Assembly (NCBI RefSeq): GCF_002201475.1
Contig: NZ_CP021422.1
Location: 1,674,001-1,738,000, forward strand
Length of the DNA stretch: 64,000 nt
Reading direction: 5' to 3'
Origin: Acutalibacter muris
GTDB taxonomy: Bacteria; Bacillota; Clostridia; Oscillospirales; Acutalibacteraceae
Made by a program: the position numbers and the translations under genes. Below are positions 21,151 through 29,705 of this stretch, in pieces. Position 1 is the stretch's first letter. Each line of letters opens with the position of its first letter. Under the pieces are notes generated by a model, which was given only the letters and a program-made list of their open reading frames with translations, was not told the DNA's origin and did no database searches.

Positions 21151-22989
21151 ATGGAAAAATTATCTCTATTGAAGACGTTTTTCGGCCATGACAAGTTCAG
21201 GACCGGGCAGGAGTTACTTATAGACGCCCTGCTTTCCGGCCGGGACGTGTTGGGGGTAATGCCCACAGGGGCGGGCAAGTCGGTATGCTATCAGCTGCCG
21301 GCCCTGATGCTGCCGGGGATCACTCTGGTGATATCCCCGCTTATCTCTCTGATGAAGGATCAGGTGGGGGCCCTTTTACAGTCCGGCGTACCGGCGGCGT
21401 ACCTCAATTCCTCCCTGTCACAGGAGGAGTATTATCAGGTTATGGCTGGAGTGCGGCGGGGGGAGTACAAGCTCTTATACGTTGCCCCCGAGAGACTGCT
21501 GGCCGAAGGATTCCTGTCCCTTGCAAAAAGGACGCCCATATCCCTGCTGGCGGTGGACGAGGCCCACTGTGTCTCCCAATGGGGCCAGGATTTTAGGCCC
21601 AGCTACTTACAGATACCTGAGTTCATCAAAGCCCTTCCAAAGCGCCCAGTGCTTGGGGCCTTTACGGCCACAGCCACCCGGCAGGTGAAGGCGGACATAG
21701 CAAGGCTCCTTCTGCTAAAGGAACCGCTGGGGGTGACCACCGGCTTTGACCGTCCCAACCTGTTTTTCAGCGTGGAAAGGCCCAAAAATAAAGCCGCTTG
21801 GCTTTGCAGCTTTTTGAGGTCTCGCCCACAGGAGAGCGGCATAGTCTACTGCTCCACACGCAAGCAGGTAGAAGCTATCTACGAGATGCTGGGAGCAAGG
21901 GGCATAGCCGCCGCCCGGTACCACGCGGGGCTCTCCGACGAGGAGCGCCGCATGAACCAGGAGGAATTTGTAAACGACAGGGTACGGGTTATGGCGGCAA
22001 CAAACGCTTTTGGTATGGGCATAGACAAGTCCAACGTGAGCTTTGTGGTGCATTATAACATGCCAAAGGATATAGAGAGCTATTATCAGGAGGCCGGTCG
22101 GGCGGGCCGGGACGGTTCCAACGCCCAATGTGTGCTGCTGTTTTCCCCGGGCGACGTGAACACGGCAAAGTATCTTATATTTAACTCCCAGGATAATGAG
22201 AGTCTGACAGAAGCGGAGCAGGACATACTGCGCCAAAGGGATATGGAGCGCCTAGATAAAATGACTGGCTACTGCAAAACGGCTGGATGTCTTAGGTCCT
22301 ACCTTCTGGAATATTTCGGAGAGGAGACCCTCGGGGAGTGCGGCAGCTGCGGAAACTGCCAAAAGGGGCTTGAGAGCCGGGATATCACTGTTGAGGCCCG
22401 GAAAATACTATCGGCAGTGGCCAGAGCACAGCGCAAATACCGCCGTGGGATTGGTGCCGGTTCCATTGCGCTTATGCTCGTGGGAAGCAGGGAACAGAAG
22501 GTCTCCAGGCTGGGCCTTGACCGGCTGTCCACATACGGCATAATGAAGGACGTGGACCGGGGGCTTATCCGGGACTACATGGACTTTCTGATACAGGAGG
22601 GTTATCTCTGCACCGAGGGAGGTGAATACCCGGTGGTGCGCCTTGGCGCAAACGCCCGGGGAGTGCTGTCGGGGGAGGAGCGCGTGACTTATCTATACAG
22701 AAAGACCGAATGGGCCGAGAACGTCTCTGCCGCTGCGGCGAAGGTCCAGGAGGGCGGTCCGCTGTATGAGGAGCTTCGGGCCCTTCGGCGGCAGTTGGCC
22801 CAGGCCGCGGGGATACCGCCGTATATGATATTCAGTAACGCAGCCCTGGAGGATATGGCCCGACGCAGGCCAAGGGATATGGAAGGATTTCTTATGGTCT
22901 CCGGCGTGGGGGAGGTCAAGGCCAAAAAGTACGGCAAGGCCTTTCTCCAGAAGCTCAGGGAGTGGGAAGAGAAGGAACAGGAGGGATAG
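21151..22989 (+). CDS. recQ: ATP-dependent DNA helicase RecQ
   Basis: 3'-5' DNA helicase of recombination and repair. The 612-residue protein has the standard layout: helicase motif I PTGAGKSVCYQLPAL (near residue 34), DEAH box in AVDEAHCVSQWG (near 134), motif VI QEAGRAGRDG (near 315), the four-cysteine zinc module with C-x-YLLEYF...CGSCGNC (about 370-400), an RQC winged-helix, and a C-terminal HRDC domain (about 525-605). GAGGAG precedes ATG 21151. The next gene begins six bases after the stop. Confidence 0.94.
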   Translation: MEKLSLLKTFFGHDKFRTGQELLIDALLSGRDVLGVMPTGAGKSVCYQLPALMLPGITLVISPLISLMKDQVGALLQSGVPAAYLNSSLSQEEYYQVMAGVRRGEYKLLYVAPERLLAEGFLSLAKRTPISLLAVDEAHCVSQWGQDFRPSYLQIPEFIKALPKRPVLGAFTATATRQVKADIARLLLLKEPLGVTTGFDRPNLFFSVERPKNKAAWLCSFLRSRPQESGIVYCSTRKQVEAIYEMLGARGIAAARYHAGLSDEERRMNQEEFVNDRVRVMAATNAFGMGIDKSNVSFVVHYNMPKDIESYYQEAGRAGRDGSNAQCVLLFSPGDVNTAKYLIFNSQDNESLTEAEQDILRQRDMERLDKMTGYCKTAGCLRSYLLEYFGEETLGECGSCGNCQKGLESRDITVEARKILSAVARAQRKYRRGIGAGSIALMLVGSREQKVSRLGLDRLSTYGIMKDVDRGLIRDYMDFLIQEGYLCTEGGEYPVVRLGANARGVLSGEERVTYLYRKTEWAENVSAAAAKVQEGGPLYEELRALRRQLAQAAGIPPYMIFSNAALEDMARRRPRDMEGFLMVSGVGEVKAKKYGKAFLQKLREWEEKEQEG

Positions 22990-22994
22990 ACAGA

Positions 22995-24338
22995 ATGAAC
23001 CAGGACCTTACCCAGGGCCCGGTTGTGGGCGGACTGCTTCGCTTTGCCGTGCCCATGATACTTGGCGACCTTTTGCAGCAGTGCTATAATATTGCCGATA
23101 CCCTGATAATAGGGCGGTGCCTTGGGCCAAACGCTCTAGCTGCGGTGGGCTCCTCCTTCACGCTGATGACCTTTCTCACCTCTATACTCCTGGGCCTCTG
23201 CATGGGCAGCGGCACCGTATTCTCTATACGCTTTGGCCAGAGGGACCAGGCGGGGCTGCGGGAGGGAGTATTCGCCGCTTTCGCGCTGGTAGCAGGGCTT
23301 ACAGTGGTGCTAATAGCTGCCGCTTTCGCCACTCTAAAGGATATCCGGCTTTTTCTCAATGTGCCCGGGGCGGTTTGGGGAATGATGCGGGAGTATCTTT
23401 TCGTCATCTATACCGGCATATTGGCAGTGTTTCTCTATAATTTTTTTGCCTCCTTCTTGCGGGCTGTGGGGAACTCCGTAGTACCTCTAGCTTTTTTAGC
23501 AGTGTCGGCGCTATTGAATATTGTGCTGGACCTATGGTTCGTTATCGGCCTTGAGTGGGGAGTGCCGGGCGCGGCAGCGGCCACGGTCATATCACAGTAT
23601 CTGTCTGGGCTTGGTATAGCAGTGTACAGTCTTATTAAATTCCCTCAGCTTCGTCCCGGAAAGCAAATGCGCATAAGCCTTCAAAGTGTTAAATCTATTT
23701 CAAGCTTCTCAGTGCTGACTTGTGTGCAGCAGTCGGTCATGAACCTGGGCATTTTGATGGTGCAGGGGCTGGTCAACAGCTTCGGTCCTACGGTCATGGC
23801 GGCATTTGCAGCGGCGGTGAAGGTAGATGCCTTCGCTTATATGCCGGTGCAGGACTTCGGCAACGCCTTCTCCACCTTCATCGCCCAGAACTACGGCGCA
23901 GGGGAAAAGGAGAGGATAAGAAAAGGGCTTCGTTCCGCAGTGCTGGCAGCGTTTATCTTCTGTACAGCTGTGTCCCTGCTGGTGTTTATCTTTGCAGGGC
24001 TCCTGATGGGGCTGTTTGTAGACGCCGGAGAGAGCGCAATAATTGCCGAGGGCGTTGCGTATCTGCGCATAGAGGGGGCGTTCTACTGGGGCATCGGCTG
24101 TCTTTTCCTGCTGTATGGCCTGTATAGGGGCCTTGGCAGGCCAGGGATGTCCGTGGTGCTGACGGCGGTATCTCTGGGCACCAGGGTGGCGCTGGCATAT
24201 ATCCTGTCGGGCCTGGTGGGCGTAACGGGCATATGGTGGTCCGTCCCCATAGGCTGGGTGCTGGCAGATATTGTGGGCTTGGCTTACTACATGCTGAAGG
24301 TAAAAGAGCCGAAAATAAAGGGGGAGACGCAAAAATAG
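22995..24338 (+). CDS. MATE-family efflux transporter
   Basis: A 447-residue 12-segment antiporter of the MATE family, exporting drugs or metabolites with Na+ or H+. The start region MNQDLTQGPVVGGLLRFAVPMILGDLLQQ and CYNIADTLIIGRCLG are the family's N-terminal signature, and the second half repeats the topology (VDAFAYMPVQDFGNAFSTF). ATG 22995 has AGGAGGG upstream within the recQ end, so it is likely cotranscribed with recQ. This is a second MATE gene in the window; unlike the one at 2950 it is intact. Confidence 0.9.
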   Translation: MNQDLTQGPVVGGLLRFAVPMILGDLLQQCYNIADTLIIGRCLGPNALAAVGSSFTLMTFLTSILLGLCMGSGTVFSIRFGQRDQAGLREGVFAAFALVAGLTVVLIAAAFATLKDIRLFLNVPGAVWGMMREYLFVIYTGILAVFLYNFFASFLRAVGNSVVPLAFLAVSALLNIVLDLWFVIGLEWGVPGAAAATVISQYLSGLGIAVYSLIKFPQLRPGKQMRISLQSVKSISSFSVLTCVQQSVMNLGILMVQGLVNSFGPTVMAAFAAAVKVDAFAYMPVQDFGNAFSTFIAQNYGAGEKERIRKGLRSAVLAAFIFCTAVSLLVFIFAGLLMGLFVDAGESAIIAEGVAYLRIEGAFYWGIGCLFLLYGLYRGLGRPGMSVVLTAVSLGTRVALAYILSGLVGVTGIWWSVPIGWVLADIVGLAYYMLKVKEPKIKGETQK

Positions 24339-24378
24339 CGGGTACAGAAACGCATCCGCCAAAAAGTTACACACACGC

Positions 24379-24409
24379 AAAAGTTCCTGGAATCGAAGAT
24401 TCCAGGAAC
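24379..24409 (-). terminator. Second terminator-like hairpin downstream of tRNA-Leu
   Basis: GTTCCTGGAATC (24383-24394) and GATTCCAGGAAC (24398-24409) form a perfect 12-bp stem with a GAA loop; on the reverse strand the next bases are TTTTGCG. It could also limit read-through of the MATE gene on the other strand. Confidence 0.6.
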
Positions 24410-24440
24410 TTGGGGACTTGGGCCACGGACTACACAAACG

Positions 24441-24471
24441 AAAACCTTGGACCCTGCGGGTCCAAGGTTTT
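24441..24471 (-). terminator. Terminator abutting tRNA-Leu(UAA)
   Basis: A perfect 14-bp stem (24441-24454 with 24458-24471), AAAACCTTGGACCC against its complement, touching the last base of the tRNA CCA end. On the reverse strand the stem itself ends in a T tract. Confidence 0.75.
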
Positions 24472-24556
24472 GGTGCCGCTGACCGGACTTGAACCGGTAC
24501 GGCATCGCTGCCGAGGGATTTTAAGTCCCTTGTGTCTGCCATTCCACCACAGCGGC
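24471..24556 (-). tRNA. tRNA-Leu, anticodon UAA
   Basis: The reverse strand gives an 86-base tRNA: acceptor GCCGCTG pairs with CAGCGGC followed by discriminator A and encoded CCA. The anticodon arm reads GGGAC-TTAAAAT-CCC with anticodon TAA. A long variable arm (class II, as in Leu tRNAs) and the T-arm GGTTCAAGTCC are present. Confidence 0.95.
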
Positions 24557-24650
24557 TCATCTGTAATATTTTAACATGTACCGAAGAAAAAATCAAGTAC
24601 GGCGGGAAATTTTACCCCTAAAAATTTTTGAAAAAACTTCTTGAAAATAT

Positions 24651-24679
24651 TTGCTTTCCAGCCAGGAATATAGTATACT
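24651..24679 (+). promoter_or_regulatory. Sigma-A promoter of the glucokinase gene
   Basis: TTGCTT (24651-24656) and TATACT (24674-24679) with a 17-base spacer, about 55 bases before the start. Confidence 0.65.
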
Positions 24680-24738
24680 ACTAACAGAAGAGGGCCCTCA
24701 TATGGGTGGCCCCAATTATCGTAAAGGAGCATTTGCTT

Positions 24739-25695
24739 ATGTATTATCTGGGAATCGACCTGGGCGGTACCAATATCGCCGTGGGAGTTGTGGACGAGGA
24801 CTGTAAAATAGTCGCTAAGGCCAGCTCCTCCACTGCCACCGAAAACGCCGAGCAGATAGCCGACGCCATGGCCGCCACTGCCAGGCAGGCTCTTGAAAAG
24901 GCCGGGATCACTCTTAACGATGTGCCCTGGGTGGGCTTGGGCTCTCCTGGTACGATCAATAAGGCCACGGGCATTATTGAGTACGCCAATAATCTCCCCT
25001 TCCTAAACACCCCCATGCAGAAGATGCTCTCCGAGCGCCTGGACGGCAAGCAGGTTTATATGGAGAACGATGCCAATGCTGCGGCCTTTGGCGAGTACAT
25101 GGCTGGGGCCCTCAAGGGGGCGCAGGTCGCCATGGCCATTACCCTTGGCACAGGCGTGGGCGGCGGCATCATTATCGATGGCAAGATTTTCTCCGGCAGC
25201 AACTTCGCCGGGGCAGAGCTTGGCCACACTGTAATAGTTGCCGACGGCTGGCCCTGTACCTGCGGGCGCCTTGGCTGCTGGGAGGCCTACGCTTCTGCTA
25301 CCGGCCTTATCAAGCGCACCAAGAAGCATATGCAGGACGCGCCAAAGGGGTCTGCCCTCTGGAACCAGGTGGGCGGCGACATCGATAAGGTCAATGGCCG
25401 CACTGCCTTTGACGCTATGCGCCAGGGCGACCCGGTGGGACAGAAGATAGTAGACGAGTACATAAAATATCTGAGCGTGGGACTTATCAACATGATCAAT
25501 ATCTTCCAGCCCAACATACTGTGTGTGGGCGGCGGCGTTGGCAACGAGGGCGAGAGTCTGCTGGAGCCTGTGCGCGCGATAGTTGAGAAGGAGCAGTACG
25601 GCCATAATCCCGACGCGGCCACCAAGATCTGCAAGGCTCAGCTGGGTAACGACGCGGGCATAATCGGCGCGGCCATGCTGGGCAAGGAAGGTTGA
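24739..25695 (+). CDS. glcK: ROK-family glucokinase
   Basis: Phosphorylates glucose to glucose 6-phosphate in the cytoplasm. The 318-residue protein starts MYYLGIDLGGTNIAVGVV (ATP phosphate loop), has the sugar-site ENDANAAAFGE near residue 110, LGTGVGGGIIIDG, the ELGH histidine and the ROK zinc motif CTCGRLGCWE near 173-182. These match Firmicutes ROK glucokinases better than ROK repressors, as there is no helix-turn-helix. ATG 24739 follows AAAGGAG. galM follows five bases later, fitting a hexose-entry pair. Confidence 0.92.
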   Translation: MYYLGIDLGGTNIAVGVVDEDCKIVAKASSSTATENAEQIADAMAATARQALEKAGITLNDVPWVGLGSPGTINKATGIIEYANNLPFLNTPMQKMLSERLDGKQVYMENDANAAAFGEYMAGALKGAQVAMAITLGTGVGGGIIIDGKIFSGSNFAGAELGHTVIVADGWPCTCGRLGCWEAYASATGLIKRTKKHMQDAPKGSALWNQVGGDIDKVNGRTAFDAMRQGDPVGQKIVDEYIKYLSVGLINMINIFQPNILCVGGGVGNEGESLLEPVRAIVEKEQYGHNPDAATKICKAQLGNDAGIIGAAMLGKEG

Positions 25696-25699
25696 GCCT

Positions 25700-26746
25700 A
25701 TGTCTGTAGAAGTAAAAGAGTTTGGGATTCTGCCGGACGGCAGGCCTGCACATGCCTATACCCTGAAGGGCAAGGGGAATTTAGAGCTGACCGCCAGCGA
25801 CTACGGCTGCCGTATACTGCACCTGATGGCCCCGGACAGGGACGGCAGAAGGGGGGATATGCTGCTTGGACATAATACCCTTGAGGGATACCTGGGTAAA
25901 AACTTTCAGGGGGCCACGATAGGCCGTGTGGGCAACCGTATAGGCGGCGCGTGTTTTACCCTTGAGGGCCAGGAGTATCACCTGGCAAAGAACGACGGAG
26001 AGAATTCCCTTCATGGTGGGCCAGGGGGGTTCCATCAGGCCCTCTGGCAGGCTGAGGTGAGGGACGGCGACGAGCCTGAGATCATCTTCACCTTAGAGAG
26101 TCACGACGGCGAGGAGGGCTTTCCCGGGAACATAAGGGTGCAGGTGATCTATAGGCTGGACGAGGAGGATTCCTTGCTTATCACCTATCGGGCAAAAACG
26201 GACAAGCTGACCCTTTTTAACCCCACCAATCACAGCTTCTTCAATCTCTCCGGCGACCCGGAAAAGAAGGTGCTGGACACATATCTAACCATCAACGCCA
26301 CAAGGTATACCGCAGTCAGTGACGACCTAATACCCACCGGGGAGCTTCTTTCGGTAGACGGCGGACCTTTGGACTTCCGCAGCCCCAAGAAGCTGGGGGA
26401 GGATATGTTCAGCTCCGACCACCTGGTAAACCTATGCGGCGGTTTTGATCACAACTTCTGTTTGGACGGCACAGGCTTCCGCAAGGTAGCCGAAGCCTAT
26501 GAGCCGGACAGCGGCAGGGTGATGGAGGCCTTCACCGATATGCCCGGTATGCAGCTGTACACCTTCAACAGGCCCGACGAGGGGCTTATTGGCAGGGACG
26601 GCAAGCAGATGGGCCCCCACACGGCTTTCTGCCTTGAGACCCAGTTTTACCCGGACACGGTCCATCACCCGGATTTCCCCGGGGGATATCTGCGCCCGGA
26701 GGAGGAGTTTATCAGCAAAACCTCCTATAAGTTCTCTGTAAAGTAA
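25700..26746 (+). CDS. galM: Aldose 1-epimerase (mutarotase)
   Basis: Interconverts alpha and beta anomers of glucose or galactose. The 348-residue protein has GRVGNRIGGACF near residue 75, the histidine motif NPTNHSFFNLSG near 175 and the catalytic glutamate in CLETQFYPD near 315. It lies directly behind glucokinase, the enzyme that uses its product. A terminator follows. Confidence 0.93.
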   Translation: MSVEVKEFGILPDGRPAHAYTLKGKGNLELTASDYGCRILHLMAPDRDGRRGDMLLGHNTLEGYLGKNFQGATIGRVGNRIGGACFTLEGQEYHLAKNDGENSLHGGPGGFHQALWQAEVRDGDEPEIIFTLESHDGEEGFPGNIRVQVIYRLDEEDSLLITYRAKTDKLTLFNPTNHSFFNLSGDPEKKVLDTYLTINATRYTAVSDDLIPTGELLSVDGGPLDFRSPKKLGEDMFSSDHLVNLCGGFDHNFCLDGTGFRKVAEAYEPDSGRVMEAFTDMPGMQLYTFNRPDEGLIGRDGKQMGPHTAFCLETQFYPDTVHHPDFPGGYLRPEEEFISKTSYKFSVK

Positions 26747-26753
26747 AAGTAAA

Positions 26754-26790
26754 AGGGCCTGGTGAAATCAAGCCAGGCCCTCTTTGATTT
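26754..26790 (+). terminator. Terminator after galM
   Basis: AGGGCCTGG (26754-26762) pairs with CCAGGCCCT (26773-26781), followed by CTTTGATTT. Confidence 0.75.
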
Positions 26791-26803
26791 GGAGGAAATA
26801 GAT

Positions 26804-27226
26804 ATGAAACTGAACGTAAAGATGGAAAAATCCTGCGGCGCTGTAATCTGGCGGGAGCAGGAGAGCCTGCCCCATGTTCTGGTCCTGCAGCACCAGAACG
26901 GTGGGCACTGGGCGTTCCCAAAGGGCCATGTAGAGGGGAAGGAGACAGAGGAGCAGACGGCGCTCAGGGAAATAATGGAGGAGACCGGGCTTAAAGTTAA
27001 ACTTGACCCGGGCTTTCGCAGGGTGGTGACCTTCTCCCCAAAGCCCGGGGTAATGAAGGACGTGGTATACTTTGCTGCCCAGCCCATAGGAGGGAAACTC
27101 CGGCGGCAAGAGGAGGAGGTCGTGGACCTCCGCTGGCTGACACTTGGACAGGCGCTAAAGCTTGTCACTTATGAGACGGATAGGGCCGTGCTCAGGGACT
27201 TTGCGCAGGGGTATGTTTTTCCTTGA
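26804..27226 (+). CDS. Nudix hydrolase, Ap4A-hydrolase-like
   Basis: A 140-residue Nudix protein. It starts MKLNVKMEKSCGAVIW; the Nudix box runs GHVEGKETEEQTALREIMEETGL-like (G-x5-E-x7-RE-x2-EE-x-G) around residues 43-65. The opening SCGAVIWRE and WAFPKGHVE are typical of bis(5'-nucleosyl)-tetraphosphatases, so Ap4A hydrolysis is likely but not proven. ATG 26804 has GGAGG. The stop abuts the stop of the gene on the opposite strand with no base between. Confidence 0.85.
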   Translation: MKLNVKMEKSCGAVIWREQESLPHVLVLQHQNGGHWAFPKGHVEGKETEEQTALREIMEETGLKVKLDPGFRRVVTFSPKPGVMKDVVYFAAQPIGGKLRRQEEEVVDLRWLTLGQALKLVTYETDRAVLRDFAQGYVFP

Positions 27227-28663
27227 TTATTCAGGCTTATGGGCAGAGAAGCCCTCGGAAATTTCTGGGAAATTCTCAACAGAGTCCGCCTCTGTTATCT
27301 CGCGTATCACACGGCAGGGGACACCGGCTGCAAAAGAATTTGGGGGAATATCCCGGGTAACAACGCTGCCCGCGCCGATAACACAGCCGTGGCCGATAGT
27401 GACTCCTGGGCAGACCACCACGTTGGCCCCGAACCAGCAGTCGCTGCCGATATGTACAGGCTTTGCCCAACAGAGATGCTTTGGGTTGCCCTCGGAATCA
27501 TAGAGCTCACGGCGCTCACCGGGGAGCAGGGGATGCACCGGGGTTACGATGGTGACGTTTGGGCCGAAGTTGCAGTCGTCACCGATGGTAACCTCTGCGT
27601 CGTCTTGTACGGTAAAGTTAAAGTTGGCAAAAAACCTCTTGCCTATCTTAGTGTGCTTTCCATAATGGAAGGCGATGGGCCCTTGTATGCGGCCGCCCTC
27701 GTCAAACTCACCGATAATCTCATGGAGTATAGCGGAGCGCTTTTCATACTCGTCCTCATGGGTCATATTGTAGTCCACATTAAGGTTATGGGTGCGAAGC
27801 TTTATGGCCACAAGCTCCGGGTCCCCGGGGGCGAACAGTACGCCTCTGTTTATCCTGGCTTCTTCCTTTGTCATATGAGTAACTCCTTTATAGGTTTTAT
27901 GTATATTGTCCACCACACTGCCTGGAAAAGCAAGAGGAGGCTCCAGGTGGCTTTTCTGCCGCTCAAGTTTTCCACAGCGGAACAAATAGGCCTCACCGAA
28001 AAGTTCGGCCTTGCCCTCGTGTATGTAAAAATATGAGCCGTCAGTGAGAAGGTAAATAGGCGTTTTGAAAGTATCCGGGCATACGATGTCAGCATAGAAG
28101 CTTTTGCCGTCCAGAGTAAGGTTTTGGTTATCGTTATAGTGTGGAAGGAGGTTGATGTCCGTCAGCCCCAGCCCAGGACGAAAACGCTCAAAATTTGGAT
28201 CTTTACTCTCGCCGGGCAGTTCCGGGCAGACATAGACAACCTCTGCACAGTTCATGCTGCCTGCGCTTTGAGCTACGATTATTCCGTCAAATTCCGCTAG
28301 AATGTCTCTTAACCCGATCCTCTGGAAAAATAGGTTTTGGGTAGGGAGATGTCCGCCGGATAGGAATATTACATCTGCCTGAGCTGCCAGCTTTTCCAGC
28401 GCCCATGCGTTGCGCCCATCGATCAGCACACATTCGCCGAACCGTATATCCTCCCTTTCCAGAGCGTCTATCGTATTCTGGAACCAGTCGGATATTTTTT
28501 CGTTTGGTTCGGGACTGCTGGAAATGTATAGCATTAGCTTCGTTTCCCGCAGGCACTTTTTAAAAAGGGTCAGGAAGCCGAAACGGTCGTCAATCTTTCC
28601 GGCCATACGCCTGCCGTTCAGGTTGGCTGTAGCGTCAATCTTGCTGGTTAAAAATAGATCCAA
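27227..28663 (-). CDS. Fusion of a peptidase S51-like domain and a sugar O-acetyltransferase-like domain
   Basis: One uninterrupted 478-codon frame joins two normally separate proteins. Residues 1-250 are a peptidase S51 (dipeptidase E/cyanophycinase-like) domain with nucleophile in QSAGS (Ser133) and FLSGGHLPTQN. Residues 264-478 are a left-handed beta-helix acetyltransferase of the maltose/galactoside acetyltransferase type (NFGPNVTIVTPVHPL, then HIGSDCWFGANVVV, GAGSVVTRDIP, FAAGVPCRVIR). The start is TTG 28663 with GGGGA upstream. At the junction an intact AAAGGAG sits eight bases before ATG 27874, exactly where a stand-alone acetyltransferase would begin. So it may yield a fusion, a separate 215-residue acetyltransferase, or both. 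Functions are family-level only. Confidence 0.8.
   Translation of the reverse strand: MDLFLTSKIDATANLNGRRMAGKIDDRFGFLTLFKKCLRETKLMLYISSSPEPNEKISDWFQNTIDALEREDIRFGECVLIDGRNAWALEKLAAQADVIFLSGGHLPTQNLFFQRIGLRDILAEFDGIIVAQSAGSMNCAEVVYVCPELPGESKDPNFERFRPGLGLTDINLLPHYNDNQNLTLDGKSFYADIVCPDTFKTPIYLLTDGSYFYIHEGKAELFGEAYLFRCGKLERQKSHLEPPLAFPGSVVDNIHKTYKGVTHMTKEEARINRGVLFAPGDPELVAIKLRTHNLNVDYNMTHEDEYEKRSAILHEIIGEFDEGGRIQGPIAFHYGKHTKIGKRFFANFNFTVQDDAEVTIGDDCNFGPNVTIVTPVHPLLPGERRELYDSEGNPKHLCWAKPVHIGSDCWFGANVVVCPGVTIGHGCVIGAGSVVTRDIPPNSFAAGVPCRVIREITEADSVENFPEISEGFSAHKPE
27872..27889 (-). promoter_or_regulatory. Internal ribosome binding site and start codon inside the fusion gene
   Basis: Reverse strand AAAGGAG (27883-27889), eight bases, ATG (27872-27874), followed by MTKEEARINRG, the normal beginning of a maltose acetyltransferase. 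It allows independent translation of the C-terminal domain. Confidence 0.6.
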
Positions 28664-28721
28664 TGCTAATTTTCCCCACTATTCAAATAAAATATAACTA
28701 ATTGAAAAGGAGTGCTAAAGA

Positions 28722-29648
28722 GTGAAAAAAGTTCTAGTAATAGGCAGCATTAACTGTGACTACGTGATAAACGTCCCCAAAATGCCCGAAACAGGGGAGA
28801 CCCTGCTCTGCGGCGGTTATGAGCTGGCACCCGGAGGTAAGGGGGCCAATCAGGCCTACGCTCTCGCCAAGCTGGGCGGCAAGGTGGCCATGCTGGGAGC
28901 TGTAGGAGACGACGGGCCGGGTGAGAAACTTCTTGGGAATCTCCGAGCGGTGGGGGTAGATGTTTCAGAGATTATGACCCTCCCGGGAGAGAGCACCGGC
29001 ACGGCATTTATATTTGTGGACAGCGCCGGCTCCAACAGCATCCTCGTTTCCCAGGGGGCCAACCTCCGGGTAAACGAGGAGTATATCAAGAAGCATGATA
29101 GAAGGTTCAGGGAATGCGATATAGTGGTGCTGCAACTGGAGATACCTCTGGACACGGTGCTGTATTGCGCCAGGCGGGCAAAGGAGCTTCAAAAGACGGT
29201 GATACTGGACCCTGCCCCTGCCCGGGCGGACATACCAAGGGAACTCTATCGGTGTGTGGACTATATCAAGCCTAACGAGGTGGAGCTGGGTATGCTTCTG
29301 GAGGACAGCAAGGCTCGTAATCATCTGGAGGAGTCCACAGCGGTTTTACAGAGCTGGGGAGTAAAGAACGTGGTGGTGACTATGGGGGATAAGGGGGCGT
29401 TCCTCCGGGACGAAGCCGGACGGACCCGGAATTTTCCGCCTGTCACCGGCTTGCAGGTGGTAGATACAACTGCCGCCGGTGACAGCTTCACCGCCGCCTT
29501 GGCCTATGGGCTCTCAGAGGGGAGAGGGCTCCGGGACGCACTGGAGCTTGCCATATACGTATCGGGGCTCGTGGTGACCCGGCGGGGAGCCCAAACCTCC
29601 ATACCTGGGAGGGAGAGGGTTAAAGAGTTCATGGCGCGGAACAAATAG
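28722..29648 (+). CDS. rbsK: Ribokinase-type PfkB carbohydrate kinase
   Basis: ATP-dependent sugar kinase, most like ribokinase (ribose to ribose 5-phosphate). The 308-residue protein has GSINCDYVINVPKMPETGET, GGKGANQAYALAKLGG near residue 38 and the C-terminal DTTAAGDSFTAALAYG (catalytic Asp near 255). It starts at GTG 28722 with AAAAGGAG upstream. No rbs transporter is adjacent. The gene is divergent from the peptidase-acetyltransferase fusion and convergent with glnS. Confidence 0.88.
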   Translation: MKKVLVIGSINCDYVINVPKMPETGETLLCGGYELAPGGKGANQAYALAKLGGKVAMLGAVGDDGPGEKLLGNLRAVGVDVSEIMTLPGESTGTAFIFVDSAGSNSILVSQGANLRVNEEYIKKHDRRFRECDIVVLQLEIPLDTVLYCARRAKELQKTVILDPAPARADIPRELYRCVDYIKPNEVELGMLLEDSKARNHLEESTAVLQSWGVKNVVVTMGDKGAFLRDEAGRTRNFPPVTGLQVVDTTAAGDSFTAALAYGLSEGRGLRDALELAIYVSGLVVTRRGAQTSIPGRERVKEFMARNK

Positions 29649-29705
29649 CTTATGGAGGGATCAGCGCTTATGTGTTCATATAGCGCTATTAAAGATATTG
29701 GATAA

